Positions 32,336 through 40,971 of a DNA stretch of 47,413 nucleotides are shown here, in pieces. The first letter of the stretch is position 1. Each line of letters begins with the position of its first letter. A model generated the notes under the pieces. That model was not told the DNA's origin, ran no database searches, and was given only the letters and a program-made list of their open reading frames with translations. The stretch is from Pseudodonghicola xiamenensis DSM 18339 (GTDB lineage: Bacteria > Pseudomonadota > Alphaproteobacteria > Rhodobacterales > Rhodobacteraceae), in assembly GCF_000429365.1 (NCBI RefSeq), contig NZ_AUBS01000033.1:1-47413 (forward strand), given 5' to 3'. Position numbers and translations under genes: made by a program.

Positions 32336-32369
32336 AAAGTTGTAATACCGTTAAAGTTGTAATACCGTT
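32336..32369. repeat. 17-base tandem duplication
   Basis: aaagttgtaataccgtt occurs twice head to tail (32336-32352 and 32353-32369), running directly into the octanucleotide repeat. Confidence 0.9.
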
Positions 32370-32478
32370 CATGTGTTCATGTGTTCATGTGTTCATGTGT
32401 TCATGTGTTCATGTGTTCATGTGTTCATGTGTTCATGTGTTCATGTGTTCATGTGTTCATGTGTTCATGTGTTCAGGT
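32367..32478. repeat. Octanucleotide simple sequence repeat
   Basis: Thirteen perfect head-to-tail copies of gttcatgt (32367-32470), then one copy with a single change. It lies between the divergent persulfide dioxygenase gene and a small gene at 32528. The unit length is not a multiple of three, but no open frame carries it into the downstream gene (a TGA intervenes). A change in copy number would therefore alter promoter spacing rather than reading frame. Confidence 0.95.
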
Positions 32479-32527
32479 GGGTGTTACAAACCTGTGAGAA
32501 GGATTTGCGGGGAAAAGGGAGGAGAAG

Positions 32528-32767
32528 ATGAATATGAAGCAAACTGAAAGTCACAATATTCACGACCTTGTCCTTGCCGCTGAGCGGCTGGAAAAAAATT
32601 TGGCTGGGGCCTGTTCGGTGACGCGGCTCAGCTTGCAGCCGGAATTCAGCCGGGTGCTGGACCGCCTGCAACAGAAAGGTCAGAACGTTCCCGCCCGGAT
32701 GCGGCGGCTGGAACGCGCGCTGCATGACGAGGCGCTGGAGGCGCGGTTCGATAATATGCCGATCTGA
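32528..32767 (+). CDS. Small soluble protein of unknown function downstream of the SSR
   Basis: A 79-residue charged, helical protein that I do not recognise. It has a very strong ribosome site (GGGAGGAG, six bases before ATG 32528) and a clear terminator 44 bases after the stop, so it is a genuine single-gene unit. The middle of the protein (RLSLQPEFSRVLDRLQQKGQNVPARMRRLERALHDEALEARF) looks like a helical hairpin. The octanucleotide repeat ends 50 bases upstream and may affect its expression. Confidence 0.78.
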   Translation: MNMKQTESHNIHDLVLAAERLEKNLAGACSVTRLSLQPEFSRVLDRLQQKGQNVPARMRRLERALHDEALEARFDNMPI

Positions 32768-32810
32768 CGGCGCGCCCTGGGTGGAAGCGTATTCGTGAGG
32801 GGGCAGGTTC

Positions 32811-32847
32811 GGGGCGGCGGGATTTCTCGCTGCCCCATTCTTATTTT
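32811..32847 (+). terminator. Terminator after the small SSR-linked gene
   Basis: A 9-base stem, ggggcggcg pairing with cgctgcccc (one G-T pair), 8-base loop, then attcttatttt. Confidence 0.8.
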
Positions 32848-32870
32848 GCGGTTTCGCCTATCCGTGGCGA

Positions 32871-33098
32871 TCAGCCCATATAGGCGCCGAGCGCCACCAG
32901 GATCAGCCCGAAGATCGACAGCATCAGCGCGCCCAGATTGATCGGCACGATGCCTTGCAGCACTTTGCGCAGATCGTCATCGGACAGTTTCGCGCGCTTG
33001 GCGCGCAGCACGCGGAAGATGCACCAGCCCAGCCCGAACAACCCGGCCAGCGACATTGCCGCGCCGACCCAGATCATGATGTCAAATACATCGAGCAT
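32871..33098 (-). CDS. Small two-TM membrane protein
   Basis: A 75-residue protein with TM segments at about 8-30 and 52-73. They are separated by a charged linker, RAKRAKLSDDDLRKVLQGIVP. The pattern is clean and I believe it is conserved in Rhodobacteraceae, but no function is known to me. It is not close enough to neighbours to suggest an operon. Confidence 0.7.
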   Translation of the reverse strand: MLDVFDIMIWVGAAMSLAGLFGLGWCIFRVLRAKRAKLSDDDLRKVLQGIVPINLGALMLSIFGLILVALGAYMG

Positions 33099-33170
33099 GC
33101 GATCTTCCCCGTTTGTCTCCGTCTCCGCCGGGTAGCGGATCGCGGCCTTTGGCGCAAGGGGAGGAAGGGG

Positions 33171-33824
33171 TCAGATCACCCCGGGTCGGCGCACATGGCG
33201 CATCCAGATATCAGCGCCGCGGCGGACCGCTTCATAAACGGCGCGGCCTGCTGCCTCGCCCTGTGCGGTGTGAAGCCCGGCGTAGGGGGTGGGCCCCACG
33301 GGGGCGGCGACGGCGATGCAATCGGTGCCGGTGCCGGTGGCGCGTCCGTCCGGCAGATCGAGCCCGGCGTCGATCACTGCCGCAGTGCGGGCCTGAGTGA
33401 CCATCGACAGGGTTTCCAGGAGCGCCGCCTCGGTCAGCCCCAGATCCAGATGCAGCGCCACGTTGATGGTGCCCCAGTCGTGGCCGCTGCGGTCGAGCCG
33501 GTGGCCGATCCGCTCGGCGTTGCTGAGCCCGACGGTGGCGACGCAAAAGGCGCGGATGCCCTCCACCTCGGCCTCGGCCACCTCATAGGTATCGAGCGTG
33601 CGGGACGTCAGCATCGCCACGGCATCGGCATCGCCGCGCGCGGCCAGCTCGGCGCGATACCATTCCAGCACGTCCAGATCCTGCGGCAGATCGGCATTGC
33701 GCACCTCGCGCCAGAGGATTTTCTCTGCGGTGACGAAACCGGGGTTGGTCAGCGACCAGCTCAGCACCCGCTGCGGGGTGCCGAGGTCGAGTTCCAGCCA
33801 GGGATGATCGAGCGTCAGCTTCAC
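33171..33824 (-). CDS. cbiZ: Adenosylcobinamide amidohydrolase CbiZ
   Basis: A 217-residue CbiZ-family enzyme that cleaves the aminopropanol side chain of (pseudo)cobinamide to give adenosylcobyric acid, allowing scavenged corrinoids to be rebuilt. Recognisable stretches are VLSWSLTNPGFVTAEKILWREVRNADL, MLTSRTLDTYEVAEAEVEGIRAFCVATVGLSNAERIG, WGTINVALHLDLGLTEAALLETLSMVTQARTAAV and GTGTDCIAVAAP. It is last in the btu operon and overlaps the btuD stop by four bases. CbiZ has been studied in Rhodobacter sphaeroides in this role. Confidence 0.92.
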   Translation of the reverse strand: MKLTLDHPWLELDLGTPQRVLSWSLTNPGFVTAEKILWREVRNADLPQDLDVLEWYRAELAARGDADAVAMLTSRTLDTYEVAEAEVEGIRAFCVATVGLSNAERIGHRLDRSGHDWGTINVALHLDLGLTEAALLETLSMVTQARTAAVIDAGLDLPDGRATGTGTDCIAVAAPVGPTPYAGLHTAQGEAAGRAVYEAVRRGADIWMRHVRRPGVI

Positions 33825-34582
33825 CGCGTCACCCGCATTGGCTGGAACACCGGGCCGTCGCCGGTGTCTTCATAGAAGGCCGTGATGCCGAAGACCTCGG
33901 CCACGCGGGCGGGGGCCAGCACCTCGGCGGGCGGGCCATCGGCGACCAATTGGCCACGGTTGAGCATCAGGAGCCGGCTGCAATGTCGCGCCGCCAGCCC
34001 CAGGTCGTGCAGCGACACGATGACCGAGCGTCCCTCGGCGGCGAGGGTGGCAAAGACCTCCATGGTGGCGATCTGATGTGCCGGGTCCAGCCCGGCGGTG
34101 GGCTCGTCGGCGATCAGCAGCGGCGTCTCCTGCGCCAGGGCGCGGGCGATCAGCACCTGCGCCTGTTCGCCGCCGGAAAGCTGGGTGGCCGTGCGGGTGC
34201 GATAGGCATCGAGCCCCATGCGGGCAATGGCATCCTCGACCGCGGCGCGGTCGGCAGGGCCAAGTCGCGCGCCATGTGGCAGATGCGGGATGCGCCCCAG
34301 CGCGATCAACCGCTCCACCGTCACCGGCCAGGCGATTTCGCGCGCCTGCGGCATCCAGGCGACGGCGCGGGCGCGGTCGCGGGCGGGCAGGGCGGCAAGC
34401 GAGCTTTCGCCCATGGCGGGCAGCAGCCCCAGCGCGCCGCGCAACAGCGTGGTCTTGCCGGCGCCATTGGGGCCGATCAGCCCGATGCATTCGCCGGGGG
34501 CGACCGACAGGGTGATGTGATCGACCACCGGACAGGCGCCGCGCAGCACGGTTAGATCGCGCAGGCTCAGAAGGCTGTTCAT
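33821..34582 (-). CDS. btuD: Cobalamin ABC transporter ATP-binding protein BtuD
   Basis: A 253-residue FecCD-linked ABC ATPase. Walker A GPNGAGKT at 37-44, signature LSGGEQAQVLIARAL, Walker B LLIADEPTAGLD, switch VSLHDLG. It overlaps btuC upstream (ATGA) and cbiZ downstream by four bases each. Iron-siderophore ATPases are very similar; the riboswitch, btuB and cbiZ make cobalamin the clear assignment. Confidence 0.92.
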   Translation of the reverse strand: MNSLLSLRDLTVLRGACPVVDHITLSVAPGECIGLIGPNGAGKTTLLRGALGLLPAMGESSLAALPARDRARAVAWMPQAREIAWPVTVERLIALGRIPHLPHGARLGPADRAAVEDAIARMGLDAYRTRTATQLSGGEQAQVLIARALAQETPLLIADEPTAGLDPAHQIATMEVFATLAAEGRSVIVSLHDLGLAARHCSRLLMLNRGQLVADGPPAEVLAPARVAEVFGITAFYEDTGDGPVFQPMRVTR

Positions 34583-35559
34583 GCCATCTCCCTCTTGGTG
34601 CGGAAGATCAGATGCAGGAACAAGGGCGCCCCCACCAGCGCCATCAGCACGCCCAGTTTCAGATCGCGGTCGGGCAGGATCAGCCGCACCGCGATATCGG
34701 CGGCCAGCACCATCGCCGCGCCGCCAAGCGCCGAGGCCCAGAGCAGGGCCGAAGGACGCGCGCCCACCGCGCGGCGCAGCAGATGCGGCACCACCAGTCC
34801 GACGAAGCCGATGGCGCCGGCGACGGCGGTGGCCGCGCCCACGGCGGCGGCGGTGCCAAGGATCAGCCGTAGCCGCACGCCCTTCAGGCCGATCCCCATC
34901 GCTTCGGCCGCGTCTTCGCCCAGCGTCAGCGCGTCAAGGCCGCGGCCGAGGCTGAACAAAAGCGCGGCGCCGATGGCGATGAAGGGCGCGGCCAGCCAGA
35001 CGTGGACAAAGGAACGGTCGGCCAACGACCCCATCATCCAGAACACGATATCGGCGGCGGCGAAGGGATTGGGCGACAGGTTCAGGGCGAGCGAGGTTAA
35101 GGCGCCGGTCAGCGCCGAAATCGCGATGCCCGCCAGGATCAGGGTGATCGATGATCCGCGCGGCCCGGCGAGGACCAGGATCAACAGCACCGCCAGAACG
35201 GCCATGGCCAGTGCCGCGAAGGGCAGCGCCAGCGGAAACAGCAGGCTCAGCCCGGTTTGCAGCGACACCACGGCGCCAAGCGCTGCGGCGCCTGAGACGC
35301 CGATCAACCCGGGTTCGGCCAGCGGGTTGCGCAGATAGCCCTGCATCGCCGCCCCCGACAGTCCCAGCGCCGCGCCGATAAGGGCGGCGAGGATGGCGCG
35401 AGGCAGGCGGATTTCTCGCATCACCACCGCCAGCGGCGTGCCATCGTCCCAGATCAGCGCCCGCAGGCTCTGCCCGGCGGGCACGGCCGCCACGCCGATG
35501 ACCAGCGAGATGACGAAAAGCGCCGCCACCAGCAGGATCAGTCCGGTGGCGAGCTTCAT
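34579..35559 (-). CDS. btuC: Cobalamin ABC transporter permease BtuC
   Basis: A 326-residue FecCD-family permease with about ten TM segments. Typical motifs are RLPRAILAALIGAALGLSGAAMQGYLRNPLAEPGLIGVSGAAALGA near the N-terminus and GAIGFVGLVVPHLLRR near the C-terminus. A longer open frame upstream of ATG 35559 is an out-of-frame shadow of btuF. The start overlaps the btuF stop by four bases. It imports corrinoids handed over by BtuF. Confidence 0.93.
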   Translation of the reverse strand: MKLATGLILLVAALFVISLVIGVAAVPAGQSLRALIWDDGTPLAVVMREIRLPRAILAALIGAALGLSGAAMQGYLRNPLAEPGLIGVSGAAALGAVVSLQTGLSLLFPLALPFAALAMAVLAVLLILVLAGPRGSSITLILAGIAISALTGALTSLALNLSPNPFAAADIVFWMMGSLADRSFVHVWLAAPFIAIGAALLFSLGRGLDALTLGEDAAEAMGIGLKGVRLRLILGTAAAVGAATAVAGAIGFVGLVVPHLLRRAVGARPSALLWASALGGAAMVLAADIAVRLILPDRDLKLGVLMALVGAPLFLHLIFRTKREMA

Positions 35560-36422
35560 TGCGCGGCCTCCAGCGACAGCCGCAGATCGCGGATGTTGCG
35601 CACGGCCGACAGCACCAGGGGCGTGCCACAGATCCAGTCGCGATCGGTCACCGTGCCGGCGACGCGGGTGCCGCTCAGCGCATGCAGCGCCGGATGGTGC
35701 AGCACCTCTTCGGCGCGGGCCTGGCCGGGATAATCGCGGCCCTCGATGATGACATCCGGGTCCAGCAGGATCAGTTGCTCCAGCGCCAGTGTGCCACCCT
35801 GGCGCAGTCCGGCCTCTGCGGCGACATTGTCGAAGCCACCGGCGCGCAGGATGTCGCCCGCCAAGGTGTGATCGCCAACGGAATAGCTGTTGACGTAATA
35901 GAGCGCCGCGCGCGGTCGATGCTCGGGCGCCGCGCTCAGCGTTGCCAGATCGGTTTCGAATGTCGCGATCATCGTCGCCGCCTTGTCTTCCTGTCCCAGG
36001 GCCTTGCCCATCTGTTTCAGCCGTTTCGGCACATCGGCGAGCGATCGCGCCGGCGCGAAAAGTTCGACCCGGATGCCGAGGTTTTCCAGCATGGAGACGG
36101 TTGCCGGAGAGGTAAAGGTGCCGCCCAGCACCAGATCGGGTTTCAGCAGATAGACCTCTTCGGCCCCCGATCCATTGGTGGGATAGGCCCGCGCCAGATC
36201 GGCCATGGAGGAGCTGGAGGGATCCTGCGCCAATTTCGACACGGAGATCAACTGCCCCGGATCGGCCAGCATCAGCGCCAGTTGATCGGTACAGAGGTTG
36301 ATCGACACCACCCGTTGGGGCCGCGGATCGGCCCCGGCGGTGGCCGCGAAGGCTGCCGCGCCGGTCAGCACCAGCGCGGCAAGCCATGGTTTCAGATCAG
36401 AAGGACGCACGCAGCCCCACAT
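35556..36422 (-). CDS. btuF: Cobalamin-binding periplasmic protein BtuF
   Basis: About 288 residues, a cluster A-II binding protein with two lobes joined by a rigid helix. The family segment PQRVVSINLCTDQLALMLADPGQLISVSKLAQDP follows the signal sequence (KPWLAALVLTGAAAFAATAGA). The C-terminal half contains ALYYVNSYSVGDHTLAGDILRAGGFDNVAAEAG. The start is uncertain: ATG 36422 and GTG 36410 both lie inside the 3' end of btuB in another frame, so the two genes overlap by about 14-26 bases. Confidence 0.9.
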   Translation of the reverse strand: MWGCVRPSDLKPWLAALVLTGAAAFAATAGADPRPQRVVSINLCTDQLALMLADPGQLISVSKLAQDPSSSSMADLARAYPTNGSGAEEVYLLKPDLVLGGTFTSPATVSMLENLGIRVELFAPARSLADVPKRLKQMGKALGQEDKAATMIATFETDLATLSAAPEHRPRAALYYVNSYSVGDHTLAGDILRAGGFDNVAAEAGLRQGGTLALEQLILLDPDVIIEGRDYPGQARAEEVLHHPALHALSGTRVAGTVTDRDWICGTPLVLSAVRNIRDLRLSLEAAQ

Positions 36423-38238
36423 AGACCGCCTGGCCTTGGGTGTTGAAGCCCTCTGCGGTCTGATATTCCTCGTCGAACAGGTTCTCGACCCGCAGATAGG
36501 CCTGCGCCTGATCGGTGATCGCATAGGCCACGCCCAGGTTGACGACGGTGTAATCCTTCATTTCCACGCCATATTCGGCGGGACGATCAGCGACGTAGCG
36601 GACGTTTACCTCACCCGACCACCGGGCGGCCAGATCGGCGGTAAGGCCAATGTTGACGTCGTTGCGCGGCACCCGCAGCAGCCGGTCACCATTGGCGTCC
36701 TCGGCATCGGTATAGGTATAATTGGCATAGAGGCCGAGTTGATCGTTGATCGCCCATTGTCCCGACAGCTCGATCCCCTGCGACGTCGAGGTGCCCGGGA
36801 TGGTCTGATATCGGCCGCCGATCCAGGCCCCTGTATCATCATAGAGTGACCGGAAGTCGATCAGATCGTCGATCTCGGTGTAGAAGGCGGTCGCCTTGAT
36901 GATGCGCCCGACCCCGAAATCATGTTCGATGCCCAGCTCAAAGCTGGTGCTTTCCTCGGGCTTGAGGTTCGGGTTGCCGTAGAGCGTGTTGTTCAACTCG
37001 TAGAGCGAGGGGGCGCGGAAGCCGGTTGCGGCGGTGGCGCGCAGGGTGGTGGCGCCGGTCAGCTGATAGGCTGCCGCAAGCCGTCCGGTCACATGATCGC
37101 CGAAGTTCGAGTGATGATCGTAGCGGACCGACCCCGACAGGTCGAGCGCGCTGGTCGCGGCATATTGCACTTCGCCAAAAACGCCGGTGGTACGGGTCTT
37201 GCCGGTATCGGCGCCGGAGTCATAGCTCTGCTCTTCCCAGTCGGTGCCGAAGGTCAGGCCCAGCATGTCCGAAACCGAGTAGCTGCCGACATAATCGACA
37301 CGTTTGCGCTTGCCCTTGAAAGGGGTGTCCACGCCGTTCGAGCTGCTGATGCGGTCATTCTTGTAATAGCTGGCCGAGACCTGGTGTTGCCAGGCGCCGA
37401 GATCGAGTTGCCCATAAGCGCGAGCGGCCCGCGTCTTGGTGGTGGTGTATTCGTCATAGGGCGGGGTGCCGTCGCTGCCAAATTCGTCGAAATGGCCACG
37501 GGCCTCGAGCGAATAGGCAGTGAGCCCCAGTTTCAGCGTCTCGGTGGCCATCACATCGGCCGAGAAGGACAGTTGCGTGCCTTGATAACCGTCCTTTTCG
37601 GTGCCGCCCGCGCTGGAGGAAAACCCGTCGGTGATGGTCCGGTCGATGCCGATCGCCAGGCCACCGCGGCTGCCGCTATAGCCATAGGTGGCGGTCCCGC
37701 GCCAGGTGTCGTTGCTGCCGCCCTCGACGCTCATGGTGGTTTTCTGCCCGGGCTCCTCGGGGCGGGTGAGGGTGGTGATGCTGACAACGCCCGCCACCGC
37801 GCGCGAGCCATAGAGCGCCGAGCTGGAGCCCTTCAGGATCTCGATCCGTTCGATGTTGTCGGTGGTCATGTTGCCCCAGTTGTACTGGATCTGGGGTGAA
37901 GACGGATCGGTCACGTCTATGCCGTTGACCAGCACCTTGATGTATTTGTCGCCAAGGCCACGGATTCGCAGCGAGGTGGAGGTGCCAAGCCCGCCGTTGC
38001 CGCTGACGGTGATCCCCGGTTCGCGGGCGAGGTATTCGGCCACGGTGGTCTCGCCGGCGTTCTTCAGGTCTTCCTGGGTGATCACCTCGACGGTGGCGCC
38101 GGTGCGGTTCAGCGGTGTCGCCTCGCCGGATTTGTTGGCCGTGACGGTGATCTCATCCAGTTCATAGGCGTCTTGTGCCAGCAGGGGCGATGCCGCGCAA
38201 ACCGCGAGGGCGGAGGCGGTGGCAAGAAATTTCTTCAT
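36397..38238 (-). CDS. btuB: TonB-dependent cobalamin receptor BtuB
   Basis: A 613-residue outer-membrane receptor. Signal peptide 1-22 (ending LLAQ), TonB box DEITVTA just after, plug domain to about 150 (NRTGATVEVITQEDLKNAGETTVAEYLAREPGITVSG, IERIEILKGSSSALYGSRAVAGVV). A 22-stranded barrel follows, ending in the outer-membrane signature YVGLRASF with terminal Phe. It is the first gene behind the cobalamin riboswitch. It takes up cobalamin and probably other corrinoids across the outer membrane using TonB energy. Confidence 0.96.
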   Translation of the reverse strand: MKKFLATASALAVCAASPLLAQDAYELDEITVTANKSGEATPLNRTGATVEVITQEDLKNAGETTVAEYLAREPGITVSGNGGLGTSTSLRIRGLGDKYIKVLVNGIDVTDPSSPQIQYNWGNMTTDNIERIEILKGSSSALYGSRAVAGVVSITTLTRPEEPGQKTTMSVEGGSNDTWRGTATYGYSGSRGGLAIGIDRTITDGFSSSAGGTEKDGYQGTQLSFSADVMATETLKLGLTAYSLEARGHFDEFGSDGTPPYDEYTTTKTRAARAYGQLDLGAWQHQVSASYYKNDRISSSNGVDTPFKGKRKRVDYVGSYSVSDMLGLTFGTDWEEQSYDSGADTGKTRTTGVFGEVQYAATSALDLSGSVRYDHHSNFGDHVTGRLAAAYQLTGATTLRATAATGFRAPSLYELNNTLYGNPNLKPEESTSFELGIEHDFGVGRIIKATAFYTEIDDLIDFRSLYDDTGAWIGGRYQTIPGTSTSQGIELSGQWAINDQLGLYANYTYTDAEDANGDRLLRVPRNDVNIGLTADLAARWSGEVNVRYVADRPAEYGVEMKDYTVVNLGVAYAITDQAQAYLRVENLFDEEYQTAEGFNTQGQAVYVGLRASF

Positions 38239-38392
38239 CTGTTCTGGTCCTTTCCGGGCCGTTTTCAGGTCTTTTCTGTCTGGAAAGGCACGGGGGCCGC
38301 GCTCTTCCGCAAACGGTGAGTTTGGTCATCACCCCTACGGTTCGAACGCCGCCCATCTGACGCACCCCGCGTCAAATGAAGGTGATCGCTTT

Positions 38393-38550
38393 GGCAGGTC
38401 TCCTGACTTGCGGGTCGTCGCCTGGGCCGGACCTTCCCGAACCCGTCTCGGGTTCAGTGGTATTTGCCGGCCCCGCTCGCCGTTTACAGTTGCGGGGGCA
38501 GTCACGGATTTCCCCGGATCTCGGGGGGGCACCGCAGTTCCCTTTTCACG
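38393..38550 (-). ncRNA. Cobalamin riboswitch (AdoCbl type)
   Basis: Read on the minus strand. The 3' end holds the B12 box aagtcaggagacctgcc (38393-38409). The 5' part contains the conserved core (gtgaaaagggaactgcggtg, then gactgcccccgcaactgta and ccactga). It lies 155 bases upstream of btuB in the same direction and should switch off the btuBFCD-cbiZ operon when adenosylcobalamin is abundant. Confidence 0.95.
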
Positions 38551-38727
38551 ACGATCTCTGATCGCCGAACCAAAGCGATTTTTGGAATACGAGGTCGCGA
38601 CTTTTCGCGCAAGGGCCTTTGCCACAGCCTTTGGCGGGCTGTTGCAGTCAATCCCGCCTTGCGGGGCGGGGTCGGGGCGGCTATCCCGGCGGGTGATCCC
38701 AAAACAGATGATCGAGCGGAGCTTTCC

Positions 38728-38997
38728 ATGGATCCCATTGACGACAGCACGGCCGAGGCCAACTACCGCGTGACCGCTGGCGAATTGCGCCAGTTCATCG
38801 AGCGGTTCGAGCGCCTCGAGATGGAAAAGAAGGACATTGCCGACCAGCAGAAGGAGGTGATGGCCGAGGCCAAGGCGCGCGGTTATGACACCAAGGTCAT
38901 GCGCAAGGTGATTTCGCTGCGCAAGCGCGACAAGGACGATATTGCCGAGGAAGAGGCAATTCTGGAAATGTACAAGGAAGCGCTGGGCATGAGCTGA
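38728..38997 (+). CDS. gapR: GapR-like DUF2312 nucleoid-associated protein
   Basis: An 89-residue DUF2312 protein. VTAGELRQFIERFERLEMEKKDIADQQKEVMAEAKARGYDTKVMRKVISLRKRDKDDIAEEEAILEMYKEALGM is the full family pattern of long helices with basic residues. In Caulobacter, GapR tetramers clamp overtwisted DNA ahead of replication and transcription and stimulate topoisomerases. I chose ATG 38728, the usual family start. It is divergent from the B12 riboswitch. It is cytosolic and has its own unit. Confidence 0.92.
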   Translation: MDPIDDSTAEANYRVTAGELRQFIERFERLEMEKKDIADQQKEVMAEAKARGYDTKVMRKVISLRKRDKDDIAEEEAILEMYKEALGMS

Positions 38998-39184
38998 CAG
39001 CGGTCGGCCTGGGCCGGATGCGCCGGATTGCGGCGCCCGGCCCGGCTGACGGACCTGGCGGAGAGGCACGCACCGGACGATGTTCGGACTGCGCGCTGCC
39101 GGGAGCCGTGATGATCTGGGGCTCCGATCCGAACAAGTGGCCCCTGCACGCGGGGCGCAGAAGATCGGGCCCACCGCCCGGGTC

Positions 39185-40273
39185 TCAGCCCGCGCCGATA
39201 TCGCCGCGGGCGATCGCGACGGATTTGATCACGGCATAGATCCTTTGCCCGGGGCTGAGGTGCAGCGCCTGGGCAGACCGGCGGGTGATGCGGGACAGCA
39301 GCTTGTCTTCGCCAGATTGCAGTTGAACGATCGCTCCGGGACCGCTGCCTTCGCGCAGGGTGACGATTTCGCCGCGCAGAATGTTGAGTGCGGAAATGCC
39401 GTTCGGGGGCTCCAGCGCCAGCATCACGTCCTGCGCCAGGATGCGCACCCGGGTATGGCTGCCCGGCGCCATGTCGAGATGCGGCAGGAACAGCCGTCCC
39501 CCGGAAACCGAAAGTTCAGTCAGCCCGTCGTCGTGATGGCGGGCCACGGTCGCGGGCAGCAGTGCACCGGCCTCGCGCAGGCCGATCTGATGCACCAGCG
39601 CCGGATCGGACAGCACCTGTTCGGCCGGTCCCGAACGCACCACTTGCCCGGCCTCCAGCACCACGACAGAGGTGGCAAGGCGTGCCACCTCGGCCATGGA
39701 ATGGCTGACATAGAGGATCGGCAGGCCGGCGCGGTCGCGCAGCCGCTCGAGATAGGGCAGGATCTCTTCTTTCCGCGCGGCGTCGAGCGCGGCGAGGGGT
39801 TCGTCCATCAGCAGCATGCGCGGCCAGGACAACAGGGCCCGGCCGATGGCGACGCGCTGCTTTTCCCCCCCCGAGAGCGCACCCGGGCGGCGGTCGAGCA
39901 TGGCGGTGAGGCCCAGAAGATCGGCGACCTCCTCAAGGCCGGGGCCACTGGCGCCCCTGGGGGCAAAGCGGCGGCCATACATCATGTTCTGCCTGACCGA
40001 CATATGCGGGAACAGCCGGCCGTCCTGGAACACATAGCCCAGACGCCGGCGGTGGATGGGCAGGTTCACCCGGGCCTTGGCGTCGAACAACGTCTCCCCG
40101 CCCAGCAGGATACGGCCCTGTTGCGGTTTCAGCAGGCCGGAGACCGCATTGATCACCGTGGTCTTGCCGGCGCCGGACCGACCGAAGAGCGCGGTCACCC
40201 CTTCGGGTGCCTCGAAGGCCACGTTCAGATCGAAACCGGCCAGCGGATGGGTGATATCGACCGTCAGGCTCAT
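39185..40273 (-). CDS. modC: Molybdate ABC transporter ATP-binding protein ModC
   Basis: A 362-residue ATPase. Walker A GRSGAGKT at 31-38, signature LSGGEKQRVAIGRAL, Walker B MLLMDEPLAALD, switch VSHSM. The C-terminal third (about 295-362: SALNILRGEIVTLREG ... LSRITRRSAQALHLSPGQRIYAVIKSVAI) is a Mop/TOBE domain that binds molybdate, specific to ModC. The start overlaps modB by four bases. Last of the modABC operon. Confidence 0.96.
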   Translation of the reverse strand: MSLTVDITHPLAGFDLNVAFEAPEGVTALFGRSGAGKTTVINAVSGLLKPQQGRILLGGETLFDAKARVNLPIHRRRLGYVFQDGRLFPHMSVRQNMMYGRRFAPRGASGPGLEEVADLLGLTAMLDRRPGALSGGEKQRVAIGRALLSWPRMLLMDEPLAALDAARKEEILPYLERLRDRAGLPILYVSHSMAEVARLATSVVVLEAGQVVRSGPAEQVLSDPALVHQIGLREAGALLPATVARHHDDGLTELSVSGGRLFLPHLDMAPGSHTRVRILAQDVMLALEPPNGISALNILRGEIVTLREGSGPGAIVQLQSGEDKLLSRITRRSAQALHLSPGQRIYAVIKSVAIARGDIGAG

Positions 40274-40968
40274 GCGCCGGAAACCCGCTTGGCGGCGCGG
40301 CGCGCCAGGATTTCGGAAATCGCCAGCGCGCCCATGGCGACGGTGACCGAGACGAGCACCAGCCGCATCGCCTGGGTTTCGCCCCCCGGCACCTGCAGGA
40401 AGGTGTAGATCGCCGAGGGCAGCGTCTGGGTCTGGCCGGGGATGTTCGAGACGAAGGTGATGGTGGCGCCGAATTCGCCCATCGCCTTGGCGAAACCGAG
40501 GATGGCGCCCGCGATCACCCCGGGCAGGATCAGCGGCAGGGTGACGGTGAAGAAGACCCAGAGCCTTGGCGCGCCAAGGGTGGCGGCGGCCTGCTCCAGC
40601 TTGGGATCGACCGATTCCACCGCCAGCCGGATCGACCGGACCATCAACGGGAAGGCCATGATCGAGGCTGCCAGCGCCGCACCGGTCCAGCGAAAGGCGA
40701 AGATCAGCCCGAACCACTCATAAAGAAAGCTGCCTACCGGCCCGCGCCGCCCGAAGCTGAGCAGCAGCAGATAACCGGTGACGACGGGCGGCAGGATCAG
40801 CGGCAGGTGGATGATGCCGTTCAGAAGCTGCTTGCCCGGGAAGTCCCACCGGGCCAGCGCATAGGCGGCGAGGATGCCGATAGGAAGGCTCAGCCCGATG
40901 GCCCAGAGCGAGACTTTCAGCGACAGGGCGACTGCCTGCCACTCCGCCGGGCCGAGCCAATCCGTCAT
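40270..40968 (-). CDS. modB: Molybdate ABC transporter permease ModB
   Basis: A 232-residue inner-membrane permease with about five TM segments. The EAA loop, AAATLGAPRLWVFFTVTLPLILPGVIAGAILGFAKAMGEFGAT, is the contact with ModC. It starts three bases after the modA stop and overlaps modC by four, so it is tightly coupled. It moves molybdate, and probably tungstate, delivered by ModA. Confidence 0.96.
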   Translation of the reverse strand: MTDWLGPAEWQAVALSLKVSLWAIGLSLPIGILAAYALARWDFPGKQLLNGIIHLPLILPPVVTGYLLLLSFGRRGPVGSFLYEWFGLIFAFRWTGAALAASIMAFPLMVRSIRLAVESVDPKLEQAAATLGAPRLWVFFTVTLPLILPGVIAGAILGFAKAMGEFGATITFVSNIPGQTQTLPSAIYTFLQVPGGETQAMRLVLVSVTVAMGALAISEILARRAAKRVSGA

Positions 40969-40971
40969 CGG

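Noticed and set aside
32367..32478. Possible CRISPR array
   Set aside because: The units are 8 bases with no spacers and there are no cas genes; it is a simple sequence repeat.
35560..36387. Long N-terminal extension of the btuC frame
   Set aside because: It runs through btuF in another frame; the ATG at 35559 gives the normal permease start and overlaps the btuF stop.
39020..39036. gcgccg/cggcgc hairpin after gapR as a terminator
   Set aside because: A six-base stem in G+C-rich DNA with no T-run is expected by chance.
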